A stretch of 64,000 nucleotides of DNA from Cephalotus follicularis (taxonomy: Eukaryota; Streptophyta; Magnoliopsida; Oxalidales; Cephalotaceae), in the NCBI GenBank assembly GCA_001972305.1, contig BDDD01000118.1, forward strand, positions 146,060-210,059, read 5' to 3'. The notes under the pieces are model-generated. The model was not told the origin of the DNA. It did not search any database and was given only the letters and a program-made list of their open reading frames with translations. Both the position numbers and the translations under genes were made by a program. Numbering within the stretch: the first letter of the stretch is position 1; the number at the start of each line of letters is the position of its first letter. Positions 22,449-33,604 of this stretch are shown one piece after another.

Positions 22449-23055
22449 CTGAGATAAAGACGTCGATGTCTTTTGAAAGGAGTCGATGTCTTTGTAGGTT
22501 ACTAGCCGTTGCAAGTGGGTTAACTAGCCGTTCCTTAATTCCCGAGTCAAACAATTTGAAAAGATGTCGATGTCTTTCATGGGCGTTGATGTCTTTTCTG
22601 GGAATGTATCCAAGCATTAGAGGTTATGAGCATTGCATCAATGTCTTCTTGAAGGATCGATGTCTTTTCTGGATTTTGTAGTTGAGTCTTCAAACACATC
22701 GATGTCGAAGGAAAGGGATCGATGTCTTTTGTTGGACGTCTATGTCTTCACATACAAGGATCGATGTCTTTATTCAAAATTGACCTGTAACTTTTGTGCA
22801 TTAAAAACGTCGATGTCTTCTTGAAAAGGGATCGATGTCTTTCTTCAAAAATGGCCTATAACTTTGGTAGCTCAAAGACGTCGATGTCTTCTTCACAAGG
22901 GATCGATGTCTTTCTTCAAACGTGGCCTGTAACTTTGGTATCTCAAAGACGTCGATGTCTTCTTCAAAAGGGATCGATGTCTTTCTTCAAAAGTGGCCTG
23001 TAACTTTGGTAGCTCAAAGACGTCGATGTCATCATGAAAAGGGATCGATGTCTTT
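22449..23055. repeat. TCGA palindrome array with tandem 72-bp units in the Sirevirus LTR
   Basis: About eighteen TCGA/TTGA cores occur. The right part is four tandem units starting near 22803, 22874, 22946 and 23018, each 'aaagacgtcgatgtcttctt', 'gggatcgatgtctttcttc' and 'tggcctgtaactttggta'. The partner array is 32888-33490. A full AAAGACGTCGATGTCTTT is at 22456-22473. Confidence 0.9.
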
Positions 23056-23172
23056 TCTTTACAACTGTCTTTTGCCTTTTGTGAATCTTTCTAACATCTT
23101 GCACATTAAGTGAACTTTGTTAAATGCAAATATGTTATCATCAAAACTAGGATTGAGACTAAAACGTCAACA

Positions 23173-23187
23173 ATCTCCCCCGTTTTG
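23173..23187 (-). other. Polypurine tract of the Sirevirus
   Basis: The minus strand reads CAAAACGGGGGAGAT directly before TGTTGACG of the LTR. This tract is strongly conserved in Sireviruses. Confidence 0.85.
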
Positions 23188-23674
23188 ATGATGACAAAAA
23201 TTTGCTCATAAAAAGCATAATCATAGAACATAAGCAATATCAATTGAGCTATTTCCCATAATAAGCATAATTAAGCAATATCCAATATAGCTATCTCCTC
23301 TTCTTGAAAGGTTCATAAAAGAAAGTTCTATTGAATGCTATTGAGCTCTATCTCCCCCTTTTTTGGATAGCATAAAAAAGATAGACGTAATTAGCTCCCC
23401 CTTTTAAGAGCGAGGGTAAAACAAATTTCAATAACATCAATATCATCATAATATGATTACTAACATCTCAGTATCAAGAATCAGCAATATATAACACCAT
23501 AATATCAACATTATAAAACACACTATTATGACGTATAACAGAAAACATTTCATTAAAAAACACTTGTCTTATAACACAATAGAAGTTCAAAAATTACATA
23601 AGCAATTTGTTTGATTACAACAAAGACTTGTTAAAGCTATAACAGCAAAAAAAAAAAAAAACAGCAATCAAGAA
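23188..23674 (-). other. Untranslated stretch before the Sirevirus 3' LTR
   Basis: It is AT-rich, with several 'ctccccctttt'-type pyrimidine tracts on the plus strand (23347, 23394). These are purine-rich on the element strand and resemble the polypurine tract. No ORF was seen. Confidence 0.5.
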
Positions 23675-24850
23675 TCAGCATTCATGAGGAGGATCGGAAT
23701 CATGAGAAGATTCATCGCCTGAGGTATCTTCGCATATGTCGATTGTCTTGGATGCAGCAAGCTTTCGTTCCAAGCACTTGAGACGTCTTTTGCTGACATG
23801 TAAGTCATAGTAGATTGTGTCTTCTATCGTCTCAAAGTCGGATCGAATAGTCATGTGATCCTTTTCCAAGTTTTCGGGGCGCGAATTTACTTGCTGGAAT
23901 TTTCCTTCAATTGATGCTTCCATCGAGTCGAACCTAGTATTAAATGCATCAAATCGAGCACTCATGAATTCCATCATCCAATCATACTCACTGGTAGAAG
24001 AAGAGCCATGAGTTTGAGCAGGTGGTGCTTCTTGTGCTTCCCAAGGAGGGATCTCTTCATGTTCTTCTCTCTCAATTTTCTGGCCTTGATCACTTTTTGG
24101 ACAGTAAGTCCAATTGCCGTCTTGTTTCTTCCAGCCCATGCGGTTCAAAGTGCTTTTGTTGTAGGTATCTTCCTTCTTCAGCCTAGTTCCAATCTCCCCT
24201 TCAAGACGTAAATCATGGTATTGGAAGATTTTGGTTAAGATGCAACCAAAAGGAAGGACGAATTTCTTCTGTGAAAAGGCACGCACCATCGTGTGGAGCA
24301 TAAGCAGTGGATAACAAAACTCGATGTTGGAAATGATGCAACACATTAGGAATGCTTGCATGCTAGTGAGTTTCGCATAACCACCACCGGTAGGAAGAAA
24401 TTGACCAACAATGAGGTGATGTAGAAGACGATGATCAACCGAGAGCTTGTTTGTGCAAAGGGCCATGTTGGGATGAATGTTTGGATCATTAGGGTAGAGA
24501 ATTGATAAAATGTTGTTTGGGTGAAAACCTTCGACTTCCGGCCATTTCTTGTATTCAAAGATATACAAGCCGTTGTGAGGAATTTGAAGAATTGATGCAA
24601 GAATCCTATTATTTAAAAAGATTCTTTGACCTTTGACAATTGAAGAGAGGGCAAATTCTTCATGAGGACTAGAAATAATCCTTAAGTTCATGTAAAACTC
24701 TTTGACAAGCTTGACATAAAACATGTCCTGAATTTGAACTAAAAGAATGAGATGTAATTCTTCTAGCCAAGAAACAAACGAAAACTCATTGGAACAAAAG
24801 GATAAATCTATGTTCCTCGCACCCATTACCCTTTTGTCAACAAATGCAAC
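23675..24850 (-). pseudogene. Sirevirus env-like ORF, main part
   Basis: It is an open frame of about 390 codons after the solo LTR. The core is NVAFVDKRVMGARNIDL, FYMNLRI, SIVKGQRIFLNN, RILASILQIPHNGLYIFE, KKWPEVEGF and LSVDHRLLHHLIVGQFLP. This fits the 'putative plant transposon protein' family found after pol in Sireviruses. A hydrophobic stretch lies near ISNIEFCYPLLMLHTMV. The C-terminal third is a Glu/Lys-rich, probably coiled-coil region (KFQQVNSRPENLEKDHMTIR) ending DPPHEC. No clear signal peptide or fusion peptide was seen, and its role is unknown. Confidence 0.75.
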
Positions 24851-26204
24851 ATTGCTGTAACACCCCACGCCCGCAGGGTGGACACGTGGCATTACTCTCA
24901 ATCCAATACACAATACAATGGTCGGGACTAGCAATATAAAAATGCAAAAAAACTTAAAACTTTGCAATACATATCATTTACGGAAGATACAATACACTGA
25001 TCCATACAATCGATGCAATACAAATCTTTTACAATACTAGTCTTTTACAATACATAACAAAACAATCCTCTCACTACAAAGTCTCAATCAGCTCTGCGAT
25101 GCCCAAGCAGTCGAGCGATTGAATTGAGTCTTCAATCCTTCTGTCCGCTGCTACCTGCCGCCCTACCTATGTCGCACACAAAGGTACAACACAGCCCCAC
25201 CTCGAAGGATGGGGTTAGCCACACTGGCTAAGCAAAAACCCAATGCAGCATGTATGCATCTACAATGTGCAATATCAGTGACAATCTATACAATATCAAT
25301 GTGAAGTGTACGATATCAATGCATGACATGGCAAATGCATGTGTACAGTTGGCGATCAAACTACCCGTATGACAATGGCCCAACAGAGCATATGGGTAGG
25401 ATCTATAACAATCAATCAATCAATAGCAGACATTCGATGGCGGTGTATAAAACACCCAATCAATCAATCAATATCCTATAGAGCATGCGACCGGGTCAAT
25501 ACAATGTCAATCGGTTAGCGGTGATCAATCCCACGGAAGGTAACCCTTCAAAAGGGTGGGAGATCTATCTACGGTTTCCAGATTGATCAGGTCTGGGACT
25601 CATAGATCTTCCTTCCTATGGCTGGGTCAATACAGTCTCGATGAGCTAAAACCGAGGGAGCTACGGCCTCAAGGGAGCACCAATCGATAATCAATCGGTA
25701 CCGCTCGTCAGCGGGTCAATGCAATACAATAGATGAAATGATCGGTGGAATAGGTGGACAGAGTCAACGACCTAACATGCCGACACGAATCATAAGGTCG
25801 CTCTATAGGATCCATACAATGCAATCAATCAATCAAGTCAATACAATGTGGGGTAAAGTCAATAAGTGGTGGTGTCTAATGGAGAAATGGGAACGTGCGT
25901 CCATCGTACCGACTTAGGCACGCAACAACACTCACGACTCAAGCAATCGACCGATGTATCAATACAATGTCGAAGCAAGGCCAATAAGTGGTGGTGCTTA
26001 ATGGAGGGATGGGAACGTGCATCCATTTTACCGACTTAGACTCACAACAACACTCATGACTCAAGCAATCAATCAATTAGTACAATCATTAAAACTGTTT
26101 TCAAACACTTGAACACCTCAAGTGAGGCTCCGGTCAAGTGGCGATGTGAAAAGAAGTGGAAAACTAGCTTTAAAACGGTGAAAAACTCATTTCAGTACAT
26201 TAGG

Positions 26205-26540
26205 TGTCGATGTCTTTGGTGAAAGACATCGACTCCTCTTTAAAACGGTGGAAAGACGTAGATGTCTTTGAAAGACGTTGATGTCTTTCCCTATTTATGT
26301 AGAGAACTAGCCAAAGACGTCGACGTCCTTGGAGAAAGGCGTCGACGCTTTTCAATAAAAACAGCCTGAGAATGTTCATCGATGTTCGGCATCAATATCT
26401 TTCCAGGGGAGAGACATCTCGAGGCAAAGACGTCGACGTCTTTGAAAGACGTCGATGTCTTTGCTGCAGAATCAAGGATATAGCACTCAGATGAAAAATA
26501 CATCGACGTCTCTGGGCTAAGGGTCGATGTCTTTCCCGGG
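26205..26540. repeat. TCGA palindrome array in the L2 solo LTR
   Basis: About twelve cores occur, including the perfect 18-bp palindrome AAAGACGTCGACGTCTTT at 26426-26443 and 'aagacgtcgacgtccttgg' near 26313. Several cores are TTGATG or TAGATG, decayed by one base. Confidence 0.88.
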
Positions 26541-26634
26541 CAGAGTCGATTTTTAGGTAGAAAATAGGGCCAATCTCAAGCCAAAATCCAATTAAAAGCT
26601 ATAATGGTGGAAGATGGAGGCTGCCAGCAAGAGG

Positions 26635-26666
<32 letters not shown>

Positions 26667-26667
26667 A
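26635..26667. repeat. (GA)n microsatellite
   Basis: A nearly pure GA run sits in the L2 solo LTR. The short ORFs rich in SLSLSL on the other strand are artefacts of it. Confidence 0.9.
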
Positions 26668-26909
26668 TGAGAGAGAATGAGAATGGGAAAAGTGAGAGTA
26701 AGGAGAGAAAGAATTGACTTGTATAGTCAATTCGATCAACTCTCCGAAACTCGGCCCAAAATCCCAACTATACATGCATGCGATCAATACAATATCAATA
26801 GGTATAAGAATACCTCAATTCGATACAGTTCAGTACGGTCCAATATGGTACAATACGGTACGATGTATGCATGAACAGTACCAAAGGGAATTCGGGTCAT
26901 CACAATTGC

Positions 26910-27072
26910 GGAGAGGAATTTCTTCTTCAGATTTGGAATCTGATTGAAGAGCGGGATCGGGAGAAGGTTCCCGAATGTTAAGCTTCCTCTTAGAGCCAAT
27001 TTTCCTAGGTTGGGAAGAGTTAGGAGCCTTCTTTAAGCCAATAGTATTTGTTCTAGGAATTTTGTCAAACAC
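26910..27072 (-). pseudogene. Sirevirus env-like ORF, N-terminal part
   Basis: The frame reads RTNTIGLKKAPNSSQPRKIG, then KLNIREPSPDPALQSD and EEEIPLR, and enters the frame of the main part exactly when the solo LTR and one ATTGC copy are removed. It is basic and Ser/Pro-rich. The true start is unclear: the codon at 27070-27072 is GTG and no ATG is near, so translation may start upstream or depend on splicing. Confidence 0.65.
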
Positions 27073-27572
27073 TTGGAATGCACAACAAACAAGAGCAAAA
27101 ACAGGAAGATAACAGGAGTTGAAAGAAGAAAAGAAGAGTTTGAGGAAGAGAGATGATATAAAAGAAGTTGTAAGAGCGATTAGAACGATTTTTTAAAAAA
27201 ATTTAGAGGGAGAAAAAATTTTCAGAAATGTTCAGGGTGAGGGTAAGGTGAGAGTGGAGAAGGGAGTCGACGTTTTTATGAAGAAAATTGAAGAAAGGTA
27301 AAAGACGTCGATGTGATTACAAAGGCATCGACGCTTTCAAAAACGAAAGGCATCGATCTTAAGAACAAGAAAACGATGCGTTTTAAATAACATCGATGCG
27401 TTATGGAAGAGATCGACGTGTTTTAAAGACATCGATGTCTTTGAAAAGAGATCGACGTGTTTGGTCAGAAAATCAAGCAGATCAAGCTTAAAATAGAACA
27501 AGTTTAAAAGCAAGATATTCAAACACATCTTACTATCTATTTAAGCAATCACCAACATTACCATCAAAACAT
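27073..27572 (-). repeat. Spacer between Sirevirus pol and env-like ORF with a TCGA array
   Basis: It is non-coding. At 27265-27465 it carries about nine cores, including the perfect AAAGACATCGATGTCTTT at 27425-27442, with the variant tail 'cgacgtgttt' several times. This is the only array in the window that is outside an LTR. Confidence 0.85.
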
Positions 27573-30500
27573 TCAATCAAGATCACATAAGCCAAGTTCT
27601 CTTCTAAATTTTGAAAAAGAATTTTCATCTAAAGGCTTAGTGAAAATGTCAGCAGCTTGTTTTTCCATAGGAATATATTCTAAAATAATATGTCCGTTTT
27701 CAACATGCTCTCTTAAAAAGTGATATCTAATATCAATATGTTTTGTCCTTGAATGATGAACATGGTTCTTAGCAAGACAAATACTACTAGTATTATCACA
27801 TTTTATAAAGATATCTTTCACATAAACACCATAGTCTATCAATTGTTGCTTTTGCCATAAAATCTGTGCACAAGAACTACCTACAGCAATATATTCAGCT
27901 TCAGTGGTAGATAAAGCAACATAATTTTGCTTTTTGCTAAACCAGGAAATAAGCATACTTCCTAGGTATTGGCATGAGCCACTAGTGCTCTTGCGATCAA
28001 CTTTATATCCACCAAAGTCGGCATCCGAAAATGAGTGTAAATCAAAACTAGAGTCTCGAGAATAACATAAGCCTAAAGTAGGTGTATATGCAAGATATTT
28101 GAGAATACGTTTAACAACAAACAAATGAGATTCTTTAGGGTTTGATTGAAAAAGAGCACAAAAGCAAACACTAAACAATATATCAGGTCTACTAGCAGTT
28201 AGATACAATAACGAACCTATCATGCTTCTATAAAGCTTTTGATCAACATTTTTACCTTGTTCATCTTTGTCAAGCTTTGTAGAAGTGCTCATAGGAGTCT
28301 TACTTGTTTTAGCGTTCTCCATTCCATACTTTTTGAGAATTTCTTTTACGTACTTAGTTTGGTTGATGAAGATTCCCTCTTTGGTTTGTGTAACTTGAAG
28401 TCCAAGGAAGAAGTTGAGTTCTCCCATCAAGCTCATTTCGAATTCTGACTTCATAGTATTAGAAAATCCCTTGCATAAAGATTCGTTAGTCGATCCAAAA
28501 ATAATATCATCGACATATATTTGTACTATTAGTAAATCATTGCCTTTTGATTTTGTAAAAAGTGTTATATCAACATTTCCTCGTTTAAAATCATTTTCAA
28601 TCAAAAATTTTGTCGACCTCTCATACCAAGCTCGAGGGGCTTGTTTGAGACCATATAAAGCTTTGTTTAGTTTAAAGATATGTTTTGGAAATAAGGGATG
28701 CTCAAAACCTTGAGGTTGTTCTACATACACTTCTTATTTTATAAAACCATTGAAAAAGGCACTTTTTACATCCATTTGATACAATTTGAAATCTTTAAAA
28801 TAGGGAAATGCAAGTAATAAACGAATAGATTCTAATCTAGCAACAGGTGCATATGTTTCATCATAATCTATACCTTCTTCTTGTGAATAACCTTGAGCAA
28901 CTAATCTAGCTTTGTTTCTAACTATAATTCCTTGATTATCCATTTTATTTCTAAACACCCATTTACTAAAAACCAAACCTTGTTCCGTTCAAACTGGTTT
29001 AATTCTTCTTGTATAGCTACTATCCAGTTTTCATCCTTTTCAGCTTCTACAAAGTTCTTAGGCTCAAAGTGAGAAAGAAAAGCAACATAATTACAAGTAT
29101 TTGCATTAGACCTAGTCATAACACCATGTTGAATATTACCAATTATGGCCTCATGTGGGTGATCTTTAACTACTTTATATGTCTTATCTACAAGATCTTG
29201 TTGGTAACTATACTTAGATTCTACATCTATGTTCTCAGAAGGTTCATGAAAGTCTATGCTATCATGCATATGTGTACTTGAATCATGTATCTCATCAAAA
29301 ACAACATGCATAGACTCTTCTACTAGTAATGTTCGTTTATTGAAACATCTATAAGCTCTACTAGTAAGTGAATATCCAAGAAAAATACCTTCATCCGCTT
29401 TCGAGTCGAACTTACCAAGTTGATCCTCTTCGTTGTTGTGTATGAAACACTTGCATCCGAAGTCACGAAAGTGACTTATGTTAGGTTTTCTCTCTCTCCA
29501 TAACTCGTATGGAGTCTTTTTCAGAATTGGCCTTATTGATGTTCTATTTAAAATGTAACATGCAGTGTTTGTGGCTTCGGCCCAAAAGTACTTTGGAAGA
29601 TTGTTTTCGCAAAGCATGGTTCTAGTCATTTCTTAAAAAGTTCTATTTCTCCTTTCAACAACACCATTTTGTTGAGGAGTTCTAGGGGTTGAAAATTCAT
29701 GTTTAAAACCATTTTTAATGCAATAGTTATCACAAATGTTATTTTCGAATTCTTTACCATGATCGCTTCTTATTTTCAAAATAGGAAGTCCTTTTTCTTT
29801 TTGAACATGTTTACAAAAATTTGTAAAGAATGTAATAACTTCACTTTTATGTGCTAAAAAGAAAACCCATGTGTACCTAGTGTAGTCATCAACAACAACA
29901 TAAGCATAAGACTTACCACCTAAGCTTCTTATGTTTATAGGACCGAATAAATCCATATGAAGTAGTTCGAGTGGCCTAGAAGTTGAGACAATGTTAGTTG
30001 ATTTGAAACTTGCTCTAATTTGTTTTCCTTGTTGACAAGCATCACATATTTTATTTTTTGAAAACTCAATTTAGGAAGACCTTTAACTAAGTCATGTTTT
30101 AAAATCTTGGCAATAGTTCTCATACTAACATGACCAAGCCTTCTATACCACATCCAACTATCTTCATTTAAAGAGACAAGACATTTAACAATTTGGTTTT
30201 GAAGATCATTTAAATTTATAACATACACATTGCCTTCTCTTTGTCCAATAAACTTGGTAGCGTTATTGTTGTTGTCAATGACTCTACATGATGTGTTTTC
30301 AAAAATAACTCTACAATTCTTGTCACATATTTGACTTATGCTCAAGAGATTGTGTTTGAGTCCTTTAACATGCAGTACATTAGTAATAGTAATGTTTTTA
30401 TTACCTATGGAACCGGTTCCAATGATTTGTCCTTTTGTGCTGCCTCCAAAGGTTACGTTTCCTCTGTCTTTTGGTTTCTAGGTTACAAATAGGGTTTTGT

Positions 30501-30600
30501 TACCCGTCATGTGTTTGGAGCATCCGCTATCAAGGTACCACCGATTCCTTTTTGATGATGTCTTTAGATACCTCTACAAATCAAGAGAGTTTAAGTTGAA
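27573..30600 (-). pseudogene. Sirevirus pol: protease, integrase, RT, RNase H
   Basis: Protease is marked by RWYLDSGCSKHMTG near 30530, with an in-frame stop at 30478-30480. GAG-pre-integrase (SWMWYRRLGHVSM) and integrase (HMDLFGP, VVVDDYTRYTW, IRSDHGKEFEN, PQQNGVVERRNRT) follow, with a 1-base frameshift near 30060 and a stop at 29633-29635. RT has YAPVARLESIRLLLA, LYQMDVKSAF, QPQGFEHP and the active site YVDDIIFG, with a small deletion near 28975 and a stop at 28734-28736. RNase H has SDADFGGYKVDRKSTSG, LSTTEAEYIA and HIDIRYHFLREHV, ending at 27573. The last 385 codons are open. Confidence 0.92.
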
Positions 30601-30627
30601 GACTTTGGTACCCAAGTTGCTTTGGGT

Positions 30628-32220
30628 TCAGAGGGGGTTAGTGATAAATGTTCCTTTTGGAACCCATATAGTTCTTAACTTAAGCATTTTACTTTTCAAT
30701 AATATATTTCTCTTATGCATATCATTTTTCTTGTGATAACAGTTGTGTGTAGTGTGACCATTTTTATTGCAATAGTTACAAGTTATGCTAGATGAGGTCC
30801 TTTTAGTATCTTTCTTTTCAATATATTTTTGAAAGTGCTTAACATTATTCATCTCATCATAACCTAGGCCAGCCTTATTGATAACACACCTTTGAAGTCC
30901 TAAAAGGTTGTCAAGTTTTTCACTACTGTTTGAAAACTTTGAAAATGTCTTCTTAAGAGCATCAACTTCTAATTTTAGGGTTTCATTTTCTTTTTCAAGA
31001 GATATAGTCTTATTATCTAAGGATTTATTTGATAGACATTCTATTTCATGTTTTAAATTACCATTCTCTTTATTAAGTTCTTTTATTGTCTTTTTGAGAG
31101 ATGCATTTTCTTGACTAAACTTTTCAAGTAATTCAAGAAGTTCACTTACCTCGTTTTCATCTTCATCTTCATCAAGATCGTCAATTGCCATTAATGCTAA
31201 TTGTGCTACTTCTTGGTTTTCCTCTTCTTCGGAGCTAGATTCATCACTGTCCGACCATGTAGCTAGCATTGCTTTCTTCTTTTTGATTGTTTCTTTGGCT
31301 TTCTTTAATCTAGGACATTCACTTTTGTAGTGTCCGGGTTTGTTGCATTCGAAGCAAATGATTTCTTCCTTTTTCATCTCAAATTTTGAAGGATTTGACT
31401 TCTTAAAGTGTTTGCTTCCAAACTTCTTCTTTGCTAAGAATTTTTTGATTCTCCTTTTTATTAAGGCCATCTCATCATCACTATCTTCTTCGCTTGAATC
31501 CGCTGCAGAAGATTTGAATGCTATGACTTTCTTTTTCTTCTTGTCTTGTTCTTCATCATCTTCATGATTTTTTATTGTCATTTCATGTGTCATGAGTGAT
31601 CCAAGAAGCTCTTCAAGGGGAAAAGTATTGAGGTCTTTTGCTTCTTCTATAGCAGTGACCTTAGGCATCCAACTCTTAGGTAGACACCTGAGTATCTTTC
31701 TAACCATCTCACTGTTAGTGTAGCACTTATTTAAAGATTGCAGTGAGTTTATAATATTTGTAAATCGAACAAACATACTAGAAATATTTTCATTTTCTTT
31801 CATTGAGAACATTTCATATTCTCTTACTAGCATATTTATTTTTGCGTCTTTTACCTGATTAGTTCCCTCATAGGTAACCTCGAGTCTATCCCACATCTCC
31901 TTTACGGTAGCGCATGATGAGACTCTATTGAACTCGTTAGAGTTTAAGGCACATATTATAAAATGTTTAGCTTTAGCGTTTAGTTGTACCTTCTTTCTAT
32001 CATCATCCGAATACGAACTTCTGGGTTTAAGGGTTTTGATACCTTCTTGTGAAATAAAGTGAGGAAGTTCAGGGCTGTCAATGATGATATCCCATAAGTT
32101 GAAGTCGAGAGCTTGGATGAATATTGTCATCTTGGCTTTCCAGTGACTGTAGTTGTTTCCGTCGAAGAATGGAGGATTTGAGATGGACATACTCTTTTTG
32201 TTTGACATATTCAATTCCAT
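30628..32220 (-). CDS. Sirevirus gag
   Basis: It is an open frame of 530 codons from an ATG at 32218-32220. The N-terminus (PPFFDGNNYSHWKAKM, LDFNLWDII) and capsid region (FNRVSSCATVKEMWDRLEVT, ENISSMFVRFTNI) are typical of plant copia gag (UBN2-like). A CCHC knuckle, CFECNKPGHYKSEC, precedes an acidic stretch (ATWSDSDESSSEEEENQEV), a long coiled coil (residues about 370-440) and a second knuckle, CNYCNKNGHTTHNC. Gag forms the virus-like particle and binds the RNA. Gag is the only full-length frame left in this element. A frame break separates it from protease. Confidence 0.88.
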   Translation of the reverse strand: MELNMSNKKSMSISNPPFFDGNNYSHWKAKMTIFIQALDFNLWDIIIDSPELPHFISQEGIKTLKPRSSYSDDDRKKVQLNAKAKHFIICALNSNEFNRVSSCATVKEMWDRLEVTYEGTNQVKDAKINMLVREYEMFSMKENENISSMFVRFTNIINSLQSLNKCYTNSEMVRKILRCLPKSWMPKVTAIEEAKDLNTFPLEELLGSLMTHEMTIKNHEDDEEQDKKKKKVIAFKSSAADSSEEDSDDEMALIKRRIKKFLAKKKFGSKHFKKSNPSKFEMKKEEIICFECNKPGHYKSECPRLKKAKETIKKKKAMLATWSDSDESSSEEEENQEVAQLALMAIDDLDEDEDENEVSELLELLEKFSQENASLKKTIKELNKENGNLKHEIECLSNKSLDNKTISLEKENETLKLEVDALKKTFSKFSNSSEKLDNLLGLQRCVINKAGLGYDEMNNVKHFQKYIEKKDTKRTSSSITCNYCNKNGHTTHNCYHKKNDMHKRNILLKSKMLKLRTIWVPKGTFITNPL

Positions 32221-32264
32221 GGTGGATCTTTGTAACCTCTAACAATTAAGAAATAAGGTTAACC

Positions 32265-32276
32265 GCTCTGATACCA
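32265..32276 (-). other. Primer binding site of the Sirevirus
   Basis: The minus strand reads TGGTATCAGAGC, two bases after the 5' LTR. It is complementary to the 3' end of initiator tRNA-Met. Confidence 0.88.
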
Positions 32277-32278
32277 AT

Positions 32279-33604
32279 TGAAAAACAGCTCTTGCAATAT
32301 ACAAGAGGAGGGGTGAATTGAATATTGATGTAAATATCAGAAAATAAACTTTAAAGTAAAGAGTGTAAAGAAAGAAGAATTCTCTGTTTTAGAGTGGTTC
32401 GGCTAACTCTTGCCTACGTCCACTTTTCCCAAGGAAGCTCCTTGAGTTTCCACTATCTCGAATTGATTATGGTAGCAATTCGTTACACCTTACACTTTTG
32501 GTGATTGAACTTAATCACAAGACCTTCACCTCAAGACCTTAGAGGATTCACCTCTTTTTCAAGTGTTTGTAAATGTGTTTACAAAATAACCTCTCAATAG
32601 GTTTTATCTAGCTTATAATACAGAACACAATTGGAATCACACGGAAGAACTCGAAGGATAGAGCTATAACACTGTTTGAGAACACTTTAGAGCACTTGAG
32701 CTTTGTAGAATGAGATTTACTAGAATGCTTGAATTCTTTGTTTCTTGATTATTGTGTCTGTCTCCTGAAGGTTTTGGATCTTCCTTTATATAGACAAAAA
32801 AGTCTTTGTAGCCGTTGCATAAATCATGGAGATTTAAGATATAAAAATGATGTGTTGATGCAACTCTGTTTTTATGCCTGCTGAGATAAAGACGTCGATG
32901 TCTTTTGAAAGGAGTCGATGTCTTTGTAGGTTACTAGCCGTTGCAAGTGGGTTAACTAGCCGTTCCTTAATTCCCGAGTCAAACAATTTGAAAAGATGTC
33001 GATGTCTTTCATGGGCGTTGATGTCTTTTCTGGGAATGTATCCAAGCATTTGAGGTTATGAGCATTGCATCAATGTCTTCTTGAAGGATCGATGTCTTTT
33101 CTGGATTTTGTAGTTGAGTCTTCAAACACATCGATGTCGAAGGAAAGGGATCGATGTCTTTTGTTGGACGTCTATGTCTTCACATACAAGGATCGATGTC
33201 TTTATTCAAAATTGACCTGTAACTTTTGTGCATTAAAGTCGTCGATGTCTTCTTGAAAAGGGATCGATGTCTTTCTTCAAAAATGGCCTATAACTTTGGT
33301 AGCTCAAAGACGTCGATGTCTTCTTCACAAGGGATCGATGTCTTTCTTCAAAAGTGGCCTGTAACTTTGGTAGCTTAAAGACGTCGATGTCTTCTTCAAA
33401 AGGGATCAATGTCTTTCTTCAAAAGTGGCTTGTAACTTTGGTAGCTCAAAGACGTCGATGTCTTCATGAAAAGGGATCGATGTCTTTTCTTTACAACTGT
33501 CTTTTGTCTTTTGTGAATCTTCCTAACATCTTGCACATTAAGTGAACTTTGTTAAATGCAAATATGTTATCATCAAAACTAGGATTGAGACTAAAACGTC
33601 AACA
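32279..33604 (-). repeat. 5' LTR of the Sirevirus (1326 bp)
   Basis: TGAAAAACAGCTCTTGC to AAAACGTCAACA. It matches 21868-23172 with scattered differences; one array core is decayed to ATCAATGTC at about 33407, where the partner keeps ATCGATGTC. Confidence 0.93.

Larger units (their letters stand above)
21868..23172 (-). repeat. 3' LTR of the Sirevirus (1305 bp)
   Basis: The plus strand runs TGAAAAATAGCTCTTGC to AAAACGTCAACA. The partner is 32279-33604, which has about 20 extra bases near 32521-32545. About half of this LTR is the TCGA array. Confidence 0.93.
24856..26904 (-). mobile_element. Solo LTR of Tekay-type family L2 (2049 bp)
   Basis: The plus strand runs TGTAACACCCCACGCC to GGGTCATCACA. 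The target duplication ATTGC is perfect (24851-24855 and 26905-26909). It has the termini of the L2 LTRs at 37651-41857, whose neighbouring polypurine tract gives a minus orientation. Inside are many ACAAT/CAATCAAT-rich stretches, the TCGA array at 26205-26540 and a GA microsatellite at 26635-26667. It interrupts the env-like ORF. Confidence 0.92.
21868..33604 (-). mobile_element. Sirevirus-type Ty1/copia element
   Basis: The LTRs are 21868-23172 and 32279-33604, and the target duplication GATTT is perfect at 21863-21867 and 33605-33609. On the minus strand the order is primer site, gag, protease, integrase, RT, RNase H, a spacer carrying a TCGA array, an env-like ORF, polypurine tract and 3' LTR. 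Gag size, domain order, the AAAACGGGGGAGAT tract and the extra ORF fit Sireviruses. Pol has several lesions, and the env-like ORF is split by a solo LTR. The LTRs differ by a small indel and scattered bases, so this is younger than G and A1. Confidence 0.92.

Noticed and set aside
22803-23055. Regularly spaced short palindromic repeats, like a CRISPR array
   Set aside because: Spacers are also repeated (72-bp tandem units), the repeats lie in an LTR of a plant retrotransposon and no cas genes exist here.
26576-26787. Ser/Leu-rich membrane-like ORFs
   Set aside because: They are translations of a GA microsatellite.
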